Shown: positions 23,751 through 33,020, counted from the first letter of the stretch. The stretch: DNA of 64,000 nt from QHVT01 sp036389275 (GCA_036389275.1 DASVQE010000066.1:62001-126000), one strand, 5' to 3'. Program-made: numbers and translations. The notes: generated from the letters alone by a model not told the origin.

Positions 23751-25757
23751 TTACGACGTGACCAGCGCAGTATCGCGCGAAACGTCGAGCCCGCGGAAGC
23801 CCGCCACCTGCTCGAAGCGCAGCACCATCACCGTGCGGTCGTCGTCGGCGGCGCGGCTGCGCGCGTGCTGCGCCACCGCGTCGAGGATCGTGTCGCGCAC
23901 CGCCGACGGCGAGCGGTCGGTCTGATGCGCCAGCAGTTCCTCGAGCTGATCGAAGCCGAACGGCTCGCCGTTCGGATCCTGCGCCTCGACCACGCCGTCG
24001 GAGAGATAGACGATCGTGTCGCCTTCGCGCAGCTCGACTTCGGCCGTGCGCGTGGTCATCTCGTGCCGCACGCCGAGCGGCAGCGACGGACACTCGATGG
24101 CGACCGGCGTCGCCTCGCCCTGGCGCAGCAGGTACGGATAAAGATGTCCGGCGTTCGTGTGGCGGATCGTGCCGCGCGACAGATCGAAGATCGTGAACGC
24201 CAGCGTCATGAACGCGCGCCGCTCCGTCGAGCGGTAGACGAGATCGTTCAGGCGGTGGAAGAGCGACTCTTCGTCCGCGCCTTCTTCGACGAGCGTGGTG
24301 ATGGCCGCCTTCACCATCGCCATCACCAGACCGGTGGAGAGGCCGTGTCCGGAGACGTCGCCGATGGCCACCGCGAGGCGCGACTTGTCGAGGTTGAAGA
24401 CGTCGTAGTAATCGCCGCCGATCGACGCGGTCGGCTCGAAGTGGGCGGAGAAGGACACGCCGCGGAACTTCGGACCTTCCTTCGGCAGCAGGTTCCGCTG
24501 GATGGACGCGGCGATGGCGATCTCGCTCTGCAGCCGCTCTTTCTCCGCGACGCTCGTCAGCAGCGAGCCGATCGAGGCGGTCATGCCATCGAACGACTGC
24601 GCCATCTGCCCGAGCTGGTTGTGCGGCTTCATCCGGATGCGATAGGTGAAGTCGCCCGCCTCCACCGCGCGCGTCCCTTTCTCGATGCGGTTCACCGCGC
24701 GCGAGATCGAGAAGATCAGGATGGCCGCGAAGCCGGAGGCGAAGACGTACATCAGCAGCAGCAGGCACGCGAGGCCCGCGATGAACCAGAGGATGCCGCG
24801 CATGATCTTCGACTGCGTGGCGCCGCCGAAGTAAAAGTGCACGAGATTGTCGACGGGATTGGAGATGAGCGCGAGCACGCGGTGATGGCGGCGCGGCGCG
24901 CCGGCGTTCCAGTCGGTCAGGCCGCCTTCGTCCGTGAGATCGAAGAAGAGGATGCGGTCGAAGCCGAAGCCGCGGCGCAGGATCGACTGCAGCCGGCGGT
25001 TGCTCTCGTTGTCCTTTCCCTCACCGTTTTTGCGGCCGCCGACGTGCAGATGGACGTCGCCGTCGGAGCCGCGGTCCTGCTGCGCCAGCGCCTGCGAGGT
25101 GATCATGCCGGTGCGGTCTTCCAGCGCGTCCGACCAGCGCTCGTCGAGCGGCTGGGCGAGGACGACCGTGCGTCCGCCGGGGTAGGCGCGCGCAGCCACG
25201 AGCAGCGGGTCGTCGTCGCGCACGACCATGCCGGAGAAGCTCGCGCCGCGCAGCCACGCCGGGATCTTCGCGCCGCTCGCGTTGCTGGTGTCGTAGATCT
25301 CGACCGTCTCGTCGTGTGGCCGCCGTCCCTGCAGCGCGAGCTCGGTGTTCATCGACTCGAGCCGTCCGAGGCTGGCTTGCCGCTCGGCGCGGAAACTCGC
25401 CTGGCTGGCGACGCCGGCGATGACGTAGAGGATCGCCGCCAGCAGGATCGCGAAGAGGAAGAACGGCAGCAGGCCGATCATCACGTAGCTGAGCAGCAGC
25501 CGCCGTCCCACCGTCCAGAACAGCTTGCGCAGGATCCAGCGCGTGAGAACGGCCAAGCCGTACAGCGTCAGCGCGACGACGAGCAGCCAGGCGAAGAACG
25601 ACAAAAAGTCGATGGGGATGAAGCGCCAGCCGATCGCGCGGAGTCCGTTGTCGATCAACTCCAGCGCGAGGATCGCGCCGATGCCGCCGAGCCACAGGAG
25701 CAGGACCGGCGAGACTCGCCTGTGCTTCGGCTCGGGTACACCTTCCATCGGACTCAT
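23751..25757 (-). CDS. membrane-bound PP2C-type serine phosphatase (RsbU/SpoIIE family)
   Basis: 668 residues. N-terminal membrane segments (about residues 17-35, 48-68, 85-112) are followed by an extracytoplasmic sensor region of some 200 residues and another membrane segment near 320-345. A HAMP-like helix (INRIEKGTRAVEAGDFTYRI), a short coiled coil and a PP2C/SpoIIE phosphatase domain complete it: ASIGGDYYDVF, AIGDVSGHGLSTGLVMAMVK and YLSDGVVEAQ carry the metal-binding Asp residues. Such proteins dephosphorylate anti-sigma-factor antagonists in partner-switching stress signalling. The expected STAS and anti-sigma kinase partners are not in the window, so the target is unknown. Confidence 0.9.
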   Translation of the reverse strand: MSPMEGVPEPKHRRVSPVLLLWLGGIGAILALELIDNGLRAIGWRFIPIDFLSFFAWLLVVALTLYGLAVLTRWILRKLFWTVGRRLLLSYVMIGLLPFFLFAILLAAILYVIAGVASQASFRAERQASLGRLESMNTELALQGRRPHDETVEIYDTSNASGAKIPAWLRGASFSGMVVRDDDPLLVAARAYPGGRTVVLAQPLDERWSDALEDRTGMITSQALAQQDRGSDGDVHLHVGGRKNGEGKDNESNRRLQSILRRGFGFDRILFFDLTDEGGLTDWNAGAPRRHHRVLALISNPVDNLVHFYFGGATQSKIMRGILWFIAGLACLLLLMYVFASGFAAILIFSISRAVNRIEKGTRAVEAGDFTYRIRMKPHNQLGQMAQSFDGMTASIGSLLTSVAEKERLQSEIAIAASIQRNLLPKEGPKFRGVSFSAHFEPTASIGGDYYDVFNLDKSRLAVAIGDVSGHGLSTGLVMAMVKAAITTLVEEGADEESLFHRLNDLVYRSTERRAFMTLAFTIFDLSRGTIRHTNAGHLYPYLLRQGEATPVAIECPSLPLGVRHEMTTRTAEVELREGDTIVYLSDGVVEAQDPNGEPFGFDQLEELLAHQTDRSPSAVRDTILDAVAQHARSRAADDDRTVMVLRFEQVAGFRGLDVSRDTALVTS

Positions 25758-25846
25758 GATGACACGCCGCCTGCATCGGACGCGGCCGCGTGAACGGTAC
25801 TACGTTGCGTGCAGCGCAGGGTTGCGCGCAGAATGGCTGAGCTCCG

Positions 25847-26251
25847 ATGCGATCCCTCGTCACCGTCATGCTCGCCGCCGTCCTCGCCGCCGCCGTCGCG
25901 GCTCCGCGGCTCTCCGCCGCGACGTGCGTGAACCGCTTCGTCAGCCGCAGCGAGCGGCAGTTGCAGATCGTCACGCTGCTCACCGGCAAGCTGACCTTTC
26001 AGGAAGCGCAGGCGCTCGCCAAAGCCGTCGCCGCGAAGCAGTCGCCGCCGCTCGAATGGGTCGACGAGAAAGGGAAGACGATCGCGCGGCAGTTCGGCGA
26101 CCTGCAGGTCGTCCGCCCCATGCCGGTCGGCTGCGACGGCAAGACCTCCGGCGTGGTCATGATCGCCTCCTTCGGCACCGGCATCATCCCGTCGAAGAAG
26201 ATGCACGTGAAGCTCGACGCGCAGACGACGGTGGCGTTCGAGCAGCAGTGA
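25847..26251 (+). CDS. secreted protein of unknown function
   Basis: 134 residues with a signal peptide (MRSLVTVMLAAVLAAAVAAPRLSA, cleavage after about residue 24). The mature part is small and beta-rich, with two Cys (residues 27 and about 95) that could form a disulfide. The ATG at 25847 fits the signal peptide. It is divergent from the phosphatase gene and convergent with the crotonase gene, so it is a single-gene unit. No family is recognised. Confidence 0.75.
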   Translation: MRSLVTVMLAAVLAAAVAAPRLSAATCVNRFVSRSERQLQIVTLLTGKLTFQEAQALAKAVAAKQSPPLEWVDEKGKTIARQFGDLQVVRPMPVGCDGKTSGVVMIASFGTGIIPSKKMHVKLDAQTTVAFEQQ

Positions 26252-26257
26252 CGCGCG

Positions 26258-26977
26258 TCAGCGATGCGTCCAGCGCGGCGCTCGCTTTTCGATGAACGCG
26301 CGCAGTCCTTCCTCGGCGTCGCGCGTGCGCATCAGCTCCTCGAGGTAGACCCGCTCCACCGCGGGCAGTTGCGCCAGACGAAAAGCCTTTTTCGCCAGAC
26401 GCAACGTGCTCGCGCTCTGCTCGAAGAGCCGCTGCAGCCAGGGCGCGGGATCGTCGACGATGGCGTTGACCAGCCCGAGCTCGAGCGCGGTCTGCGCGTC
26501 GAAACGCTCGCCGGTGAGGATCAGCTCGAGCGCTTTGCGCGGCGCGGTCTGCTGCGCGAGCATCGTCGCGGCGACGGGTGGAAAGACGCCGAGGCGGATT
26601 TCCGGAAAGCCGAACGTCGCCTGTGGCGCGGCGAGGACGAAGTCGCAGGCGAAGGCGAGCTCGCAGCCGCCGCCGAGGGCGAGGCCGCGCACGACGGCCA
26701 CGGTCACGAGATCGAGCGCGGCGATCGTGCGGATGCAGTCGTGAAAGCGCTGCAGCATCTCCGGCGCGAGGTCGCCGAGGTGATCGGGCACGCTGACGCC
26801 GGCGGAGAAGGCGCGATCGCCGGTAGCGTCGACGACGAGCGCGTGGCGATCGCTGGTGATGCGGCCGAGGACCTCGCGCAGCTCGGCGAGCAGCTCCAGA
26901 TCGAGGATGTGCAGCGGCGGCGCGTCGAGCGTGACGCGCCAGGCATGCTCGTCGGACGAGAGCGCGACCTTCGGCAT
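26258..26977 (-). CDS. enoyl-CoA hydratase/isomerase family protein
   Basis: 239 residues of the crotonase fold. The oxyanion-hole region GLALGGGCELAFACDFVLA and the second catalytic segment FGFPEIRLGVFPPVAATML retain both Glu residues expected for a hydratase. It hydrates enoyl-CoA thioesters or related substrates. The VFPPVAA variant resembles dienoyl-CoA hydratases of aromatic degradation, so the substrate is open. The ATG at 26977 shares one base with the beta-propeller stop (TGATG). Near 26369-26405 are two degenerate copies of the 17-base palindrome, coding twice for LRLA. Confidence 0.88.
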   Translation of the reverse strand: MPKVALSSDEHAWRVTLDAPPLHILDLELLAELREVLGRITSDRHALVVDATGDRAFSAGVSVPDHLGDLAPEMLQRFHDCIRTIAALDLVTVAVVRGLALGGGCELAFACDFVLAAPQATFGFPEIRLGVFPPVAATMLAQQTAPRKALELILTGERFDAQTALELGLVNAIVDDPAPWLQRLFEQSASTLRLAKKAFRLAQLPAVERVYLEELMRTRDAEEGLRAFIEKRAPRWTHR

Positions 26978-29661
26978 CACCACACCGAGCGGCGCTTCTG
27001 CGGCGTCTGCGGCCGCGACGACCAGACCTCGAGCGAGTGATCCGTCAGCAGATACGCGCGGCCGTTCTCCACCGCCACCGCCCGCACCGTCGACGGCACC
27101 TCGACCGGCGCCGCCGGCGTCCACGACGGCAGCGTGTACTGCTCCGGATTCGGGCCGCGGCCGGTCACGATCGCGCAGCGGCCGTCGATGGCCAGCCGCG
27201 CATCGTTCGACGGGATGTTGGAGAGGAACTGCCCGGTCGAGGCGAGCGTCGTTGCGTTGAGCGCGTAGACCTTCTCCGCCACCACGTAGACGCTGTTCTC
27301 CGAGACGCCGATGCCCATCGCGCCGGCCTGGCTGACCACCGCGGCCAGCGGCGCCGGATGCAGCGGATCGCGGATGTCGTAGACGCGGGTCTCGTTCGGC
27401 AGGTCGAAGAGCGCGTAGGCGCGATCTCCGGAAGTCACGACGTCCGTCACTCCGCCATTCATGCTCGACGTCACCACCAGCGACAGCGGATCGAGCACCA
27501 GCGTCTTCTTCTGCGACTGTCCGGTGGAGAAGCCTTTCGACACCGAGACCCAGATCGCGTTGCCGGCGGCGGCGATGGTGCGGACCTGCGCGTCGGAGCC
27601 TTCGTCGATTTGCGTCTGACGCAAAAGCGTTCCCGCCGCCGACCAGGCGCTGACGGTGCCGTTGCCGGCCAGGGTGAAGAAGCCGGCCGGCGTCGCGGCG
27701 ACGTCGACCAGGCCCGGGACGCGCACCGCGCCGGCGAACTGCGGCGCGTCGCCCGCCGCGGTCGAGTAGATGCTGATACGGTCGCGCGCGACGAGGTAGA
27801 GGCGGTCGCCGGCGAGCAGCAGGTTGGTCGGATAGTCGTTGGCGAAGCCGCCGCTGCCCTGCGGCAGCGAGCGGTCGCTGCGCAGCGCGATGGTGGCCTG
27901 CGACGCGGCCACCGCCACGAGCGGCGAGCTCGCGCTCATGGCCACGGCGTCCGACGGCAGCGGCAGCTCGCGCGCGAGCGTGCGAGCGTTCGTCCATACC
28001 TGCAGCTTCCGGTCGCCGAGGACCAGCAGGTCGCTGCCGGAGAAAAGGAGCTGCTTCGGGATGAACGCATTCGACGACGGCAGCGTCGTTTCCGCGCCGG
28101 TGGCGAGCTCGTGGACGGTGATGCCGCGGAAGGTGAAGACCGCCACGCGCGTGGCATCGAGGGCGATGTTCGACGCGGAGATGCCGGCGAAGGTGATGCG
28201 CTGCGGCGCGTCGGTGAGGCTGTTCGGGTAGTAGAGGATGGTCGTGTTCGCGGAGTCGGAGAGATCGGCGAAGGCGAGCGCGTTGCCGGCGCGAGCCATC
28301 GCCGAAACCGGCGCCGGCACCGCGACCTGCTGCGGGCCGGCCACCGCGCTCGCGGTCCAGACGGTTTGATCGACGAGCAGCGCCACGATGGTGTCGCCGC
28401 GCAGCACCGCCGACCTGATGTTCGCGCGGAACGTCGCTCCGAACGTCTGCGTCGGCGTGGTCGTGTCGAGACGCCACACAGCCGCCGTCGCGCCGGCCGA
28501 GGTCAGCAGCGCGCTGCCATCCGAGTCCTGCAGCCGCGCCCCGGCCGCGTCGCTCCAGGTGCGTACCGGCGTCAAGGCGATGCCGGCAGCGTCGGCGAGA
28601 AACTCCGTCACCGAGCCGGCGGCGTCGGTGAAGTAAGCCTTGTTGCCGGCCATCAGCACGCTGGTGCGGGCGGTGGCGGCGTAGCTCACCAGCGGGTACG
28701 GCCGCGCCGTGAGCGAAGTGATGTCGAAGGTGACGAGGCCGATGTCGCCCGCGGCCACGTAGAGTTTGTTGCCCGCTCTCACGATCTGATGGATGACGTT
28801 GTCGGTGCCCTCGGTCGGCGCGAGCTGCGCTTCGTACAGCACGCCGACGCGCCCGAGCGTGGTGAGGTCGTACGCGCGCAGCGTGCGATTCGGTCCGGCG
28901 AGAAAGTAGGCCGAGCCGCCGGCCGACGCGGCGGAGTTGCCGCCGACCGGCGCGCGGCCGAGGCGCGTCTCGTTCTGGAAGACGTCGGTGTTCTGCCCGA
29001 ACGGATCGGAGACGAAGATGATCCCGTTCGCCATCGCGCTCACCGACGACGACTGCGGCAGCGACTCGAGCGTGCCGGTGTGCTGCGGCAGTCCGGGATT
29101 GACGAGCGAGAAGATCTCGACCGTCGAGTCGCCGTCGGCGGCGTAGAGCTTGTTGCCGAGGACCGCCAGCGAGGTGACGTTGTTCGCCGTGACCGGCAGC
29201 GTGATGGTGGTGCGGAACGGCTTGGTCGGATCGAAGAGGTCGTAGTGCAGGATGCCGTTCGAGGTGGCGACGAAGAGGTACGGCGTCACGATGGCGATGT
29301 CGTTGACCGTGGCGCCGGTGTCGATGATGCGCACCACCTCGAGCTTGCGGTCGGCGGTGCGGCGGAGGACGTAGAGGCGCGTGCCGCTGCCGGCGTAGGC
29401 GATGCCGTTCGCGCTCGGGCGCACCACGCGCGTCGAGCCGGGGATGGCGATCGAGCTGACGAGCGTCGGCGTCGACGCGTCTTCGAAGAGCTGCACGCCG
29501 TAACCGGTGGCCACCCAGAGCATGCCGTCGGCGTCGACGGCGACGTCGTACGCGGTGGCGCGGAACTGGCCGCTGTAGCGCGGCGTCCAGTTGCATTGCG
29601 GAAGAACGGGAGAGGCGAGAAGGAGAAGGAGGAAGAGGACCGCTGTCACACGCCCGCGCAT
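26977..29661 (-). CDS. large secreted beta-propeller protein
   Basis: 894 residues. A signal peptide (MRGRVTAVLFLLLLLASPVLPQ) precedes many repeats of about 45 residues with patterns such as YDVAVDADGMLWVATGYGVQLFE, NDIAIVTPYLFVATSNGILHYDL and NKLYVAAGDIGLVTFDI. These are typical of LVIVD/WD-like propeller blades; probably two propellers of seven blades are strung together. No enzyme motif is visible, so it is probably a binding or structural protein outside the inner membrane. The ATG at 29661 shares a base with the amidohydrolase stop; a GTG one codon upstream is equally possible. Confidence 0.85.
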   Translation of the reverse strand: MRGRVTAVLFLLLLLASPVLPQCNWTPRYSGQFRATAYDVAVDADGMLWVATGYGVQLFEDASTPTLVSSIAIPGSTRVVRPSANGIAYAGSGTRLYVLRRTADRKLEVVRIIDTGATVNDIAIVTPYLFVATSNGILHYDLFDPTKPFRTTITLPVTANNVTSLAVLGNKLYAADGDSTVEIFSLVNPGLPQHTGTLESLPQSSSVSAMANGIIFVSDPFGQNTDVFQNETRLGRAPVGGNSAASAGGSAYFLAGPNRTLRAYDLTTLGRVGVLYEAQLAPTEGTDNVIHQIVRAGNKLYVAAGDIGLVTFDITSLTARPYPLVSYAATARTSVLMAGNKAYFTDAAGSVTEFLADAAGIALTPVRTWSDAAGARLQDSDGSALLTSAGATAAVWRLDTTTPTQTFGATFRANIRSAVLRGDTIVALLVDQTVWTASAVAGPQQVAVPAPVSAMARAGNALAFADLSDSANTTILYYPNSLTDAPQRITFAGISASNIALDATRVAVFTFRGITVHELATGAETTLPSSNAFIPKQLLFSGSDLLVLGDRKLQVWTNARTLARELPLPSDAVAMSASSPLVAVAASQATIALRSDRSLPQGSGGFANDYPTNLLLAGDRLYLVARDRISIYSTAAGDAPQFAGAVRVPGLVDVAATPAGFFTLAGNGTVSAWSAAGTLLRQTQIDEGSDAQVRTIAAAGNAIWVSVSKGFSTGQSQKKTLVLDPLSLVVTSSMNGGVTDVVTSGDRAYALFDLPNETRVYDIRDPLHPAPLAAVVSQAGAMGIGVSENSVYVVAEKVYALNATTLASTGQFLSNIPSNDARLAIDGRCAIVTGRGPNPEQYTLPSWTPAAPVEVPSTVRAVAVENGRAYLLTDHSLEVWSSRPQTPQKRRSVW
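27609..27625. repeat. 17-base palindrome TTTGCG-N5-CGCAAA (copy 5)
   Basis: Exact copy with spacer TCTGA, inside the beta-propeller gene, where it codes for LRQTQ. Confidence 0.85.
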
Positions 29662-30863
29662 CACGGCATTTTAGCGACTCGGCCGTCGTGCATGACGAAA
29701 GCGACGCGCTCGAGGGTGGTGACGTCGGCCAGCGGACTGCCGCTCACGGCGATGATGTCGGCGCGTTTGCCGCGGGCCAGCTCGCCGAGATCGGAGCGGC
29801 CGAGGAGCGCCGCCGCGTTGATGGTCGCGGCGCGGATCGCCTCGGCCGGAGTCATCCCGAGCCGCACCAGCACCGCGAACTCGCGCGCGTTCATGCCGTG
29901 CGGAATGACCGTGGCGTCGGTGCCGAAGGCGATCGGCGTGCGCGCGGCCACGGCGTTGCGGAAGCTCGCCTCGAGCAGCTCGCGCGCTTTCTTGAGCGCC
30001 TCGTTCTGCGGCGCGTTGTCGATGGAGAAGGTGACCCGGTAGAGCGTCGGCACGAGGTACGTTCCCCGTTTCGCCATCATTTGCGCCAGACGCAAATCGA
30101 GATAGCCGCCGTGCTCGATCGAGGCGACGCCGCCCGCCACCGCTGCCTCGATGGCCTGCGGTCCCTGCGCGTGCGCGGCCACGCTGCGGTGGCTCTTCTT
30201 CGCCGCGGCTACGATGGCGCGCACTTCGTCCGCGGTCATGTCCGCTTTCGGATTCGGGTTGGTGGCGATGACGCCGCCGCCGGTGCAGATCTTCACGACG
30301 TCGGCGCCGGCGGCGATCACTTCGCCCACGCGCTGCGTCGCCTGCGCCGCGTCGGCAGCGACCGCCTCGCCGCCGAAGACGCGGTCGCACGCGCCGCCCG
30401 GCGCGCCGATGCCCGGTCCGGCCGCGAGCATGCGCGGTCCGACCAGCGCGCCGCGCGCGATGGCGTCGCGCAGCAGCAGGTCCGCCTTGCCGGTCGAGCC
30501 GAGATCGCGCACGGTGGTGAAGCCGGCCAGCAGCGTCGCCTTCGCGTCGTCCGCGGCCTGCTTGCTGATGCCCGGCAGCGCCAGCTCGTCGGTCGGCGAC
30601 GGCTTCCAGGCGAGATGGACGTGCGTGTCGATGAGACCCGGCAGCACGACCGCGTCGCCGAGGTCGATCACCTTCGCGTTGCGCGGCGCCTTGCCGTCGA
30701 AGCGGATGGCGGTGATGCGGTCGCCGCGGATCACGATGGTCGGATGCGCGCGCAACACGCCGCTGCGCACGTCGAGCATGGCCGCGGCGCGGATGACGGT
30801 GGTGGAGTCGGCAGCCGCGAGCAGGCGCGGCGCGAGCAGCAGCACGAAAAGCAGTCGTTTCAT
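29661..30863 (-). CDS. secreted amidohydrolase (Xaa-Pro dipeptidase / imidazolonepropionase-like)
   Basis: 400 residues. A signal peptide (MKRLLFVLLLAPRLLAAA) is followed by a metal-dependent amidohydrolase domain: IDTHVHLAW (first two metal His), VVKICTGGG with the bridging Lys, SVAAHAQG, SIEHGGY and the late Asp in FGTDATV. Close relatives are periplasmic or secreted prolidase-like and carboxypeptidase-like enzymes acting on N-acyl or X-Pro substrates. It overlaps mutY by ATGA at 30860. The 17-base palindrome at 30080 lies in frame (DLRLAQ). Confidence 0.9.
   Translation of the reverse strand: MKRLLFVLLLAPRLLAAADSTTVIRAAAMLDVRSGVLRAHPTIVIRGDRITAIRFDGKAPRNAKVIDLGDAVVLPGLIDTHVHLAWKPSPTDELALPGISKQAADDAKATLLAGFTTVRDLGSTGKADLLLRDAIARGALVGPRMLAAGPGIGAPGGACDRVFGGEAVAADAAQATQRVGEVIAAGADVVKICTGGGVIATNPNPKADMTADEVRAIVAAAKKSHRSVAAHAQGPQAIEAAVAGGVASIEHGGYLDLRLAQMMAKRGTYLVPTLYRVTFSIDNAPQNEALKKARELLEASFRNAVAARTPIAFGTDATVIPHGMNAREFAVLVRLGMTPAEAIRAATINAAALLGRSDLGELARGKRADIIAVSGSPLADVTTLERVAFVMHDGRVAKMP
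30080..30096. repeat. 17-base palindrome TTTGCG-N5-CGCAAA (copy 6)
   Basis: Exact copy with spacer CCAGA, the reverse complement of the TCTGG spacer of copy 3, so it is in the opposite orientation. Inside the amidohydrolase gene. Confidence 0.85.
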
Positions 30864-31882
30864 CGTTGCACCAGACGCAAAGCCTTCCTCACGTACGACG
30901 GATGCGGCACGCCGCCGAGCTGCTCCGGATCGATCCAGACGTAGTCGCCGCGCACGCGTTGCTGCAGTGTGGCCTCGTAGAGCGTGAATTCGATGCGGCG
31001 CGTGGTGACGGTATGGCGAAACTTTCCGAGGCGTGCGCCGCGCGCGGCGGCCAGCGGCTTCGCCTGCAGCAGCGCCGCGTTGCCGTGCGGCAGGTGGTAC
31101 ATCGCGTCCATCAGCGGCCCCGACTCGCGGCGCATCAGCACGCGCCCGTCGCCGTCGGTGATGAGGTAGAGCGGAATCTCCATCGCCCGCGTCTCCGCCT
31201 TCGCCTTCGGCCGCGGCAGCTCGGCGGCGCGTCCGCTCGCGAACGCCGCGCAGTCGGCCGCGACCGGGCAGCGCTCGCAGGCCGGTTTGCGCGGCGTGCA
31301 AATGAGCGCGCCCACTTCCATCAGACCCTGGTTGAAGTCGCGCGGCGTGGTGCAGGCGGCGACGAGCTCCGTCGCGCGCAGCCACGCCTCGCGCATCAGC
31401 GCCGGCGATCCGAGCGGCGCCTCGATCGCGAAGAGCCGCGCCACGATGCGCGCCACGTTGCCGTCGACGATCGGCGCCTTCACGTTCCACGCGACCGAGG
31501 CGATCGCGCCGGCGGTGTAGCGCCCGACGCCCGGCAATGTCAGCAGCGCGTCGACGGTCGACGGCACGACGCCGCCGAAGCGATTCATCACCTCGATCGC
31601 GCCGGCGCGGAGCATCTTCGCCCGGCGGTAGTAGCCGAGTCCCGACCACGCCGCCAGCACCTCTTCTTCGCTCGCACCGGCCAGCGCGCGCAGCGTCGGA
31701 AAGCGCTCGACGAAGCGGTCAAAGTACGGCAGGACCACTTCCATCCGGGTCTGCTGCAGCATCACCTCGGAGACCCAGACGCGATACGGATCGTAGTCCG
31801 CGCGCCACGGCAGCGGGCGCTGATGACGGACGAACCACGACTCGAGGCGGCGGGCCGTCCGCCGAGGGTCTGGAGCTTGCAA
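30860..31882 (-). CDS. mutY: A/G-specific adenine DNA glycosylase
   Basis: 340 residues. It removes adenine mispaired with 8-oxoguanine. The helix-hairpin-helix core has VWVSEVMLQQTRMEVVLPYFDRF, LPGVGRYTAGAI and the catalytic Asp in VDGNVARI. The 4Fe-4S ligands follow C-x6-C-x2-C-x5-C (CTPRKPACERCPVAADC), and the C-terminal NUDIX-like domain recognises 8-oxoG (about 240-340). The start is uncertain: a TTG at 31882 leaves 26 bases to the divergent gvpF start, while a TTG at 31909 would abut that ATG. The last codons carry a near-copy of the 17-base palindrome. Confidence 0.93.
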   Translation of the reverse strand: MQAPDPRRTARRLESWFVRHQRPLPWRADYDPYRVWVSEVMLQQTRMEVVLPYFDRFVERFPTLRALAGASEEEVLAAWSGLGYYRRAKMLRAGAIEVMNRFGGVVPSTVDALLTLPGVGRYTAGAIASVAWNVKAPIVDGNVARIVARLFAIEAPLGSPALMREAWLRATELVAACTTPRDFNQGLMEVGALICTPRKPACERCPVAADCAAFASGRAAELPRPKAKAETRAMEIPLYLITDGDGRVLMRRESGPLMDAMYHLPHGNAALLQAKPLAAARGARLGKFRHTVTTRRIEFTLYEATLQQRVRGDYVWIDPEQLGGVPHPSYVRKALRLVQR

Positions 31883-31908
31883 CGTGGGCTTATTGTATTC
31901 TTCGAGCA

Positions 31909-32697
31909 ATGACGGACCAGTTGCAAACGGCCGATACCGAACAAGGCAAGTACGTCTACTGCATCATCAAGACGGAGGCGCAGCGCGACTTCGGCGCCGT
32001 CGGCATCGGCGGGCGCGGCGATCACGTGCACACCGTGCACTATCGCGAGTTCGCCGCCGTGGTCTCGAACTGTCCGCTGATCGTCTTCGATCCGACCCGC
32101 GAGAACGCGCTCGCCCACGAGCATGTGAACGAGCTGGTGATGAAGGACTTCACCGTCCTTCCGATGAGCTTCGGCACCGTCTTCCGCACCGAGAACGACA
32201 TCAAGGAGTTCCTCAAGGGCACCTACGAGGCGCTCAGCGACGTGCTCCAGAAGATGGAAGGCAAGATCGAGTTCGGCCTGAAGGTGAACTGGGACAAGGA
32301 CCAGGTCATCAAGGAGATCGAGAACGAGAACGAGGAGATCCGCCGGCTGAAGGAAGAGATCCAGTCGAGCACCTCGACGTCGACGTACTTTTCGCGCATG
32401 CAGCTCGGTCGCGTGGTGGAGTCGGCGCTGCAGGCGAAGGCCGATCTGTACGTGACCGAGATCTACGAGGCGCTGCGCGACGCGGCCATCGCCTCGCGCT
32501 CGAACAAGCCGATCGGCGACAAGATGATCATGAACGCGGCCTTCCTGGTCGAGCGCGACAAGACCCGCGCCTTCGACGATCAGATCAGCGATATCGCGAA
32601 GAAATATGAGAACAAATTATCGTTCCTATATACGGGGCCGTGGCCGCCGTACAACTTCGTGAATATCCGCCTCAAGCTCGAGCGCGCGGAGCGCTGA
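31909..32697 (+). CDS. gvpF: gas vesicle protein GvpF/GvpL (first of three)
   Basis: 262 residues. Family marks are the N-terminal KYVYCIIKTE strand, VHYREFAAVVSNCPL, the HEHVNELVMKDFTVLPMSFGTVF segment, a charged coiled-coil middle (about 125-150) and the C-terminal SFLYTGPWPPYNFV. GvpF/L proteins are accessory factors that nucleate or bind GvpA during vesicle assembly. The ATG at 31909 begins the family homology, and no clear ribosome site precedes it, so the message could be nearly leaderless. It is the first gene of the gvp operon. Bases 32586-32640 use AT-rich codons unlike the rest. Confidence 0.94.
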   Translation: MTDQLQTADTEQGKYVYCIIKTEAQRDFGAVGIGGRGDHVHTVHYREFAAVVSNCPLIVFDPTRENALAHEHVNELVMKDFTVLPMSFGTVFRTENDIKEFLKGTYEALSDVLQKMEGKIEFGLKVNWDKDQVIKEIENENEEIRRLKEEIQSSTSTSTYFSRMQLGRVVESALQAKADLYVTEIYEALRDAAIASRSNKPIGDKMIMNAAFLVERDKTRAFDDQISDIAKKYENKLSFLYTGPWPPYNFVNIRLKLERAER

Positions 32698-33020
32698 TGG
32701 CGTTCCTCCTCGACGACATCCTCATGCTTCCGCTCAAGGGGCCGATCGCCGGCTTCCGCTGGGTGATGAACACGATCCAGAAGATGGCGGACGAGGAACT
32801 GATGAACGACCAGCCGTGGAAGGAACGGCTGATCGAGCTGCAGATGCGCCTCGAGCTCGGCGAGATCTCGGAAGAGGAGTACGCGGTCGAGGAGGCGGTG
32901 GTCTTCCAGGCGCTGCGCGACATCCGCGCGCGCCGCGAGGCGATCGCCCGGCAGATGGCCGCGGAGCGCGACGAGGACGAGGGCGGCATCGGGATTTACA
33001 CGGGGTATGGCGAACGATGA
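32697..33020 (+). CDS. gvpG: gas vesicle protein GvpG
   Basis: 107 residues. It starts MAFLLDDILMLPLKGPIAGFRWVMNTIQ, the GvpG signature, followed by a charged helical region (LIELQMRLELGEISEEEYAVEEAVVFQALRDIR spans about 42-75). GvpG is a small assembly factor that interacts with GvpF/L. The ATG shares one base with the gvpF stop (TGATG), and its end overlaps the ATPase gene by 14 bases, so the three are translationally coupled. Confidence 0.92.
   Translation: MAFLLDDILMLPLKGPIAGFRWVMNTIQKMADEELMNDQPWKERLIELQMRLELGEISEEEYAVEEAVVFQALRDIRARREAIARQMAAERDEDEGGIGIYTGYGER

Noticed and set aside
26258..29596. 1112-codon minus-strand open frame spanning the propeller and crotonase genes
   Set aside because: Its first 870 codons are the wrong frame of the propeller gene; only the crotonase part from 26977 is real.
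27037..30042. 1001-codon plus-strand open frame opposite the propeller gene
   Set aside because: Antisense shadow with low-complexity Arg/Gly/Ala composition and no recognisable domain.
31286..31306. TTTGCGCGGCGTGCAAA in mutY as another palindrome copy
   Set aside because: One arm base differs and it lies in the conserved Fe-S Cys region, which explains the sequence.
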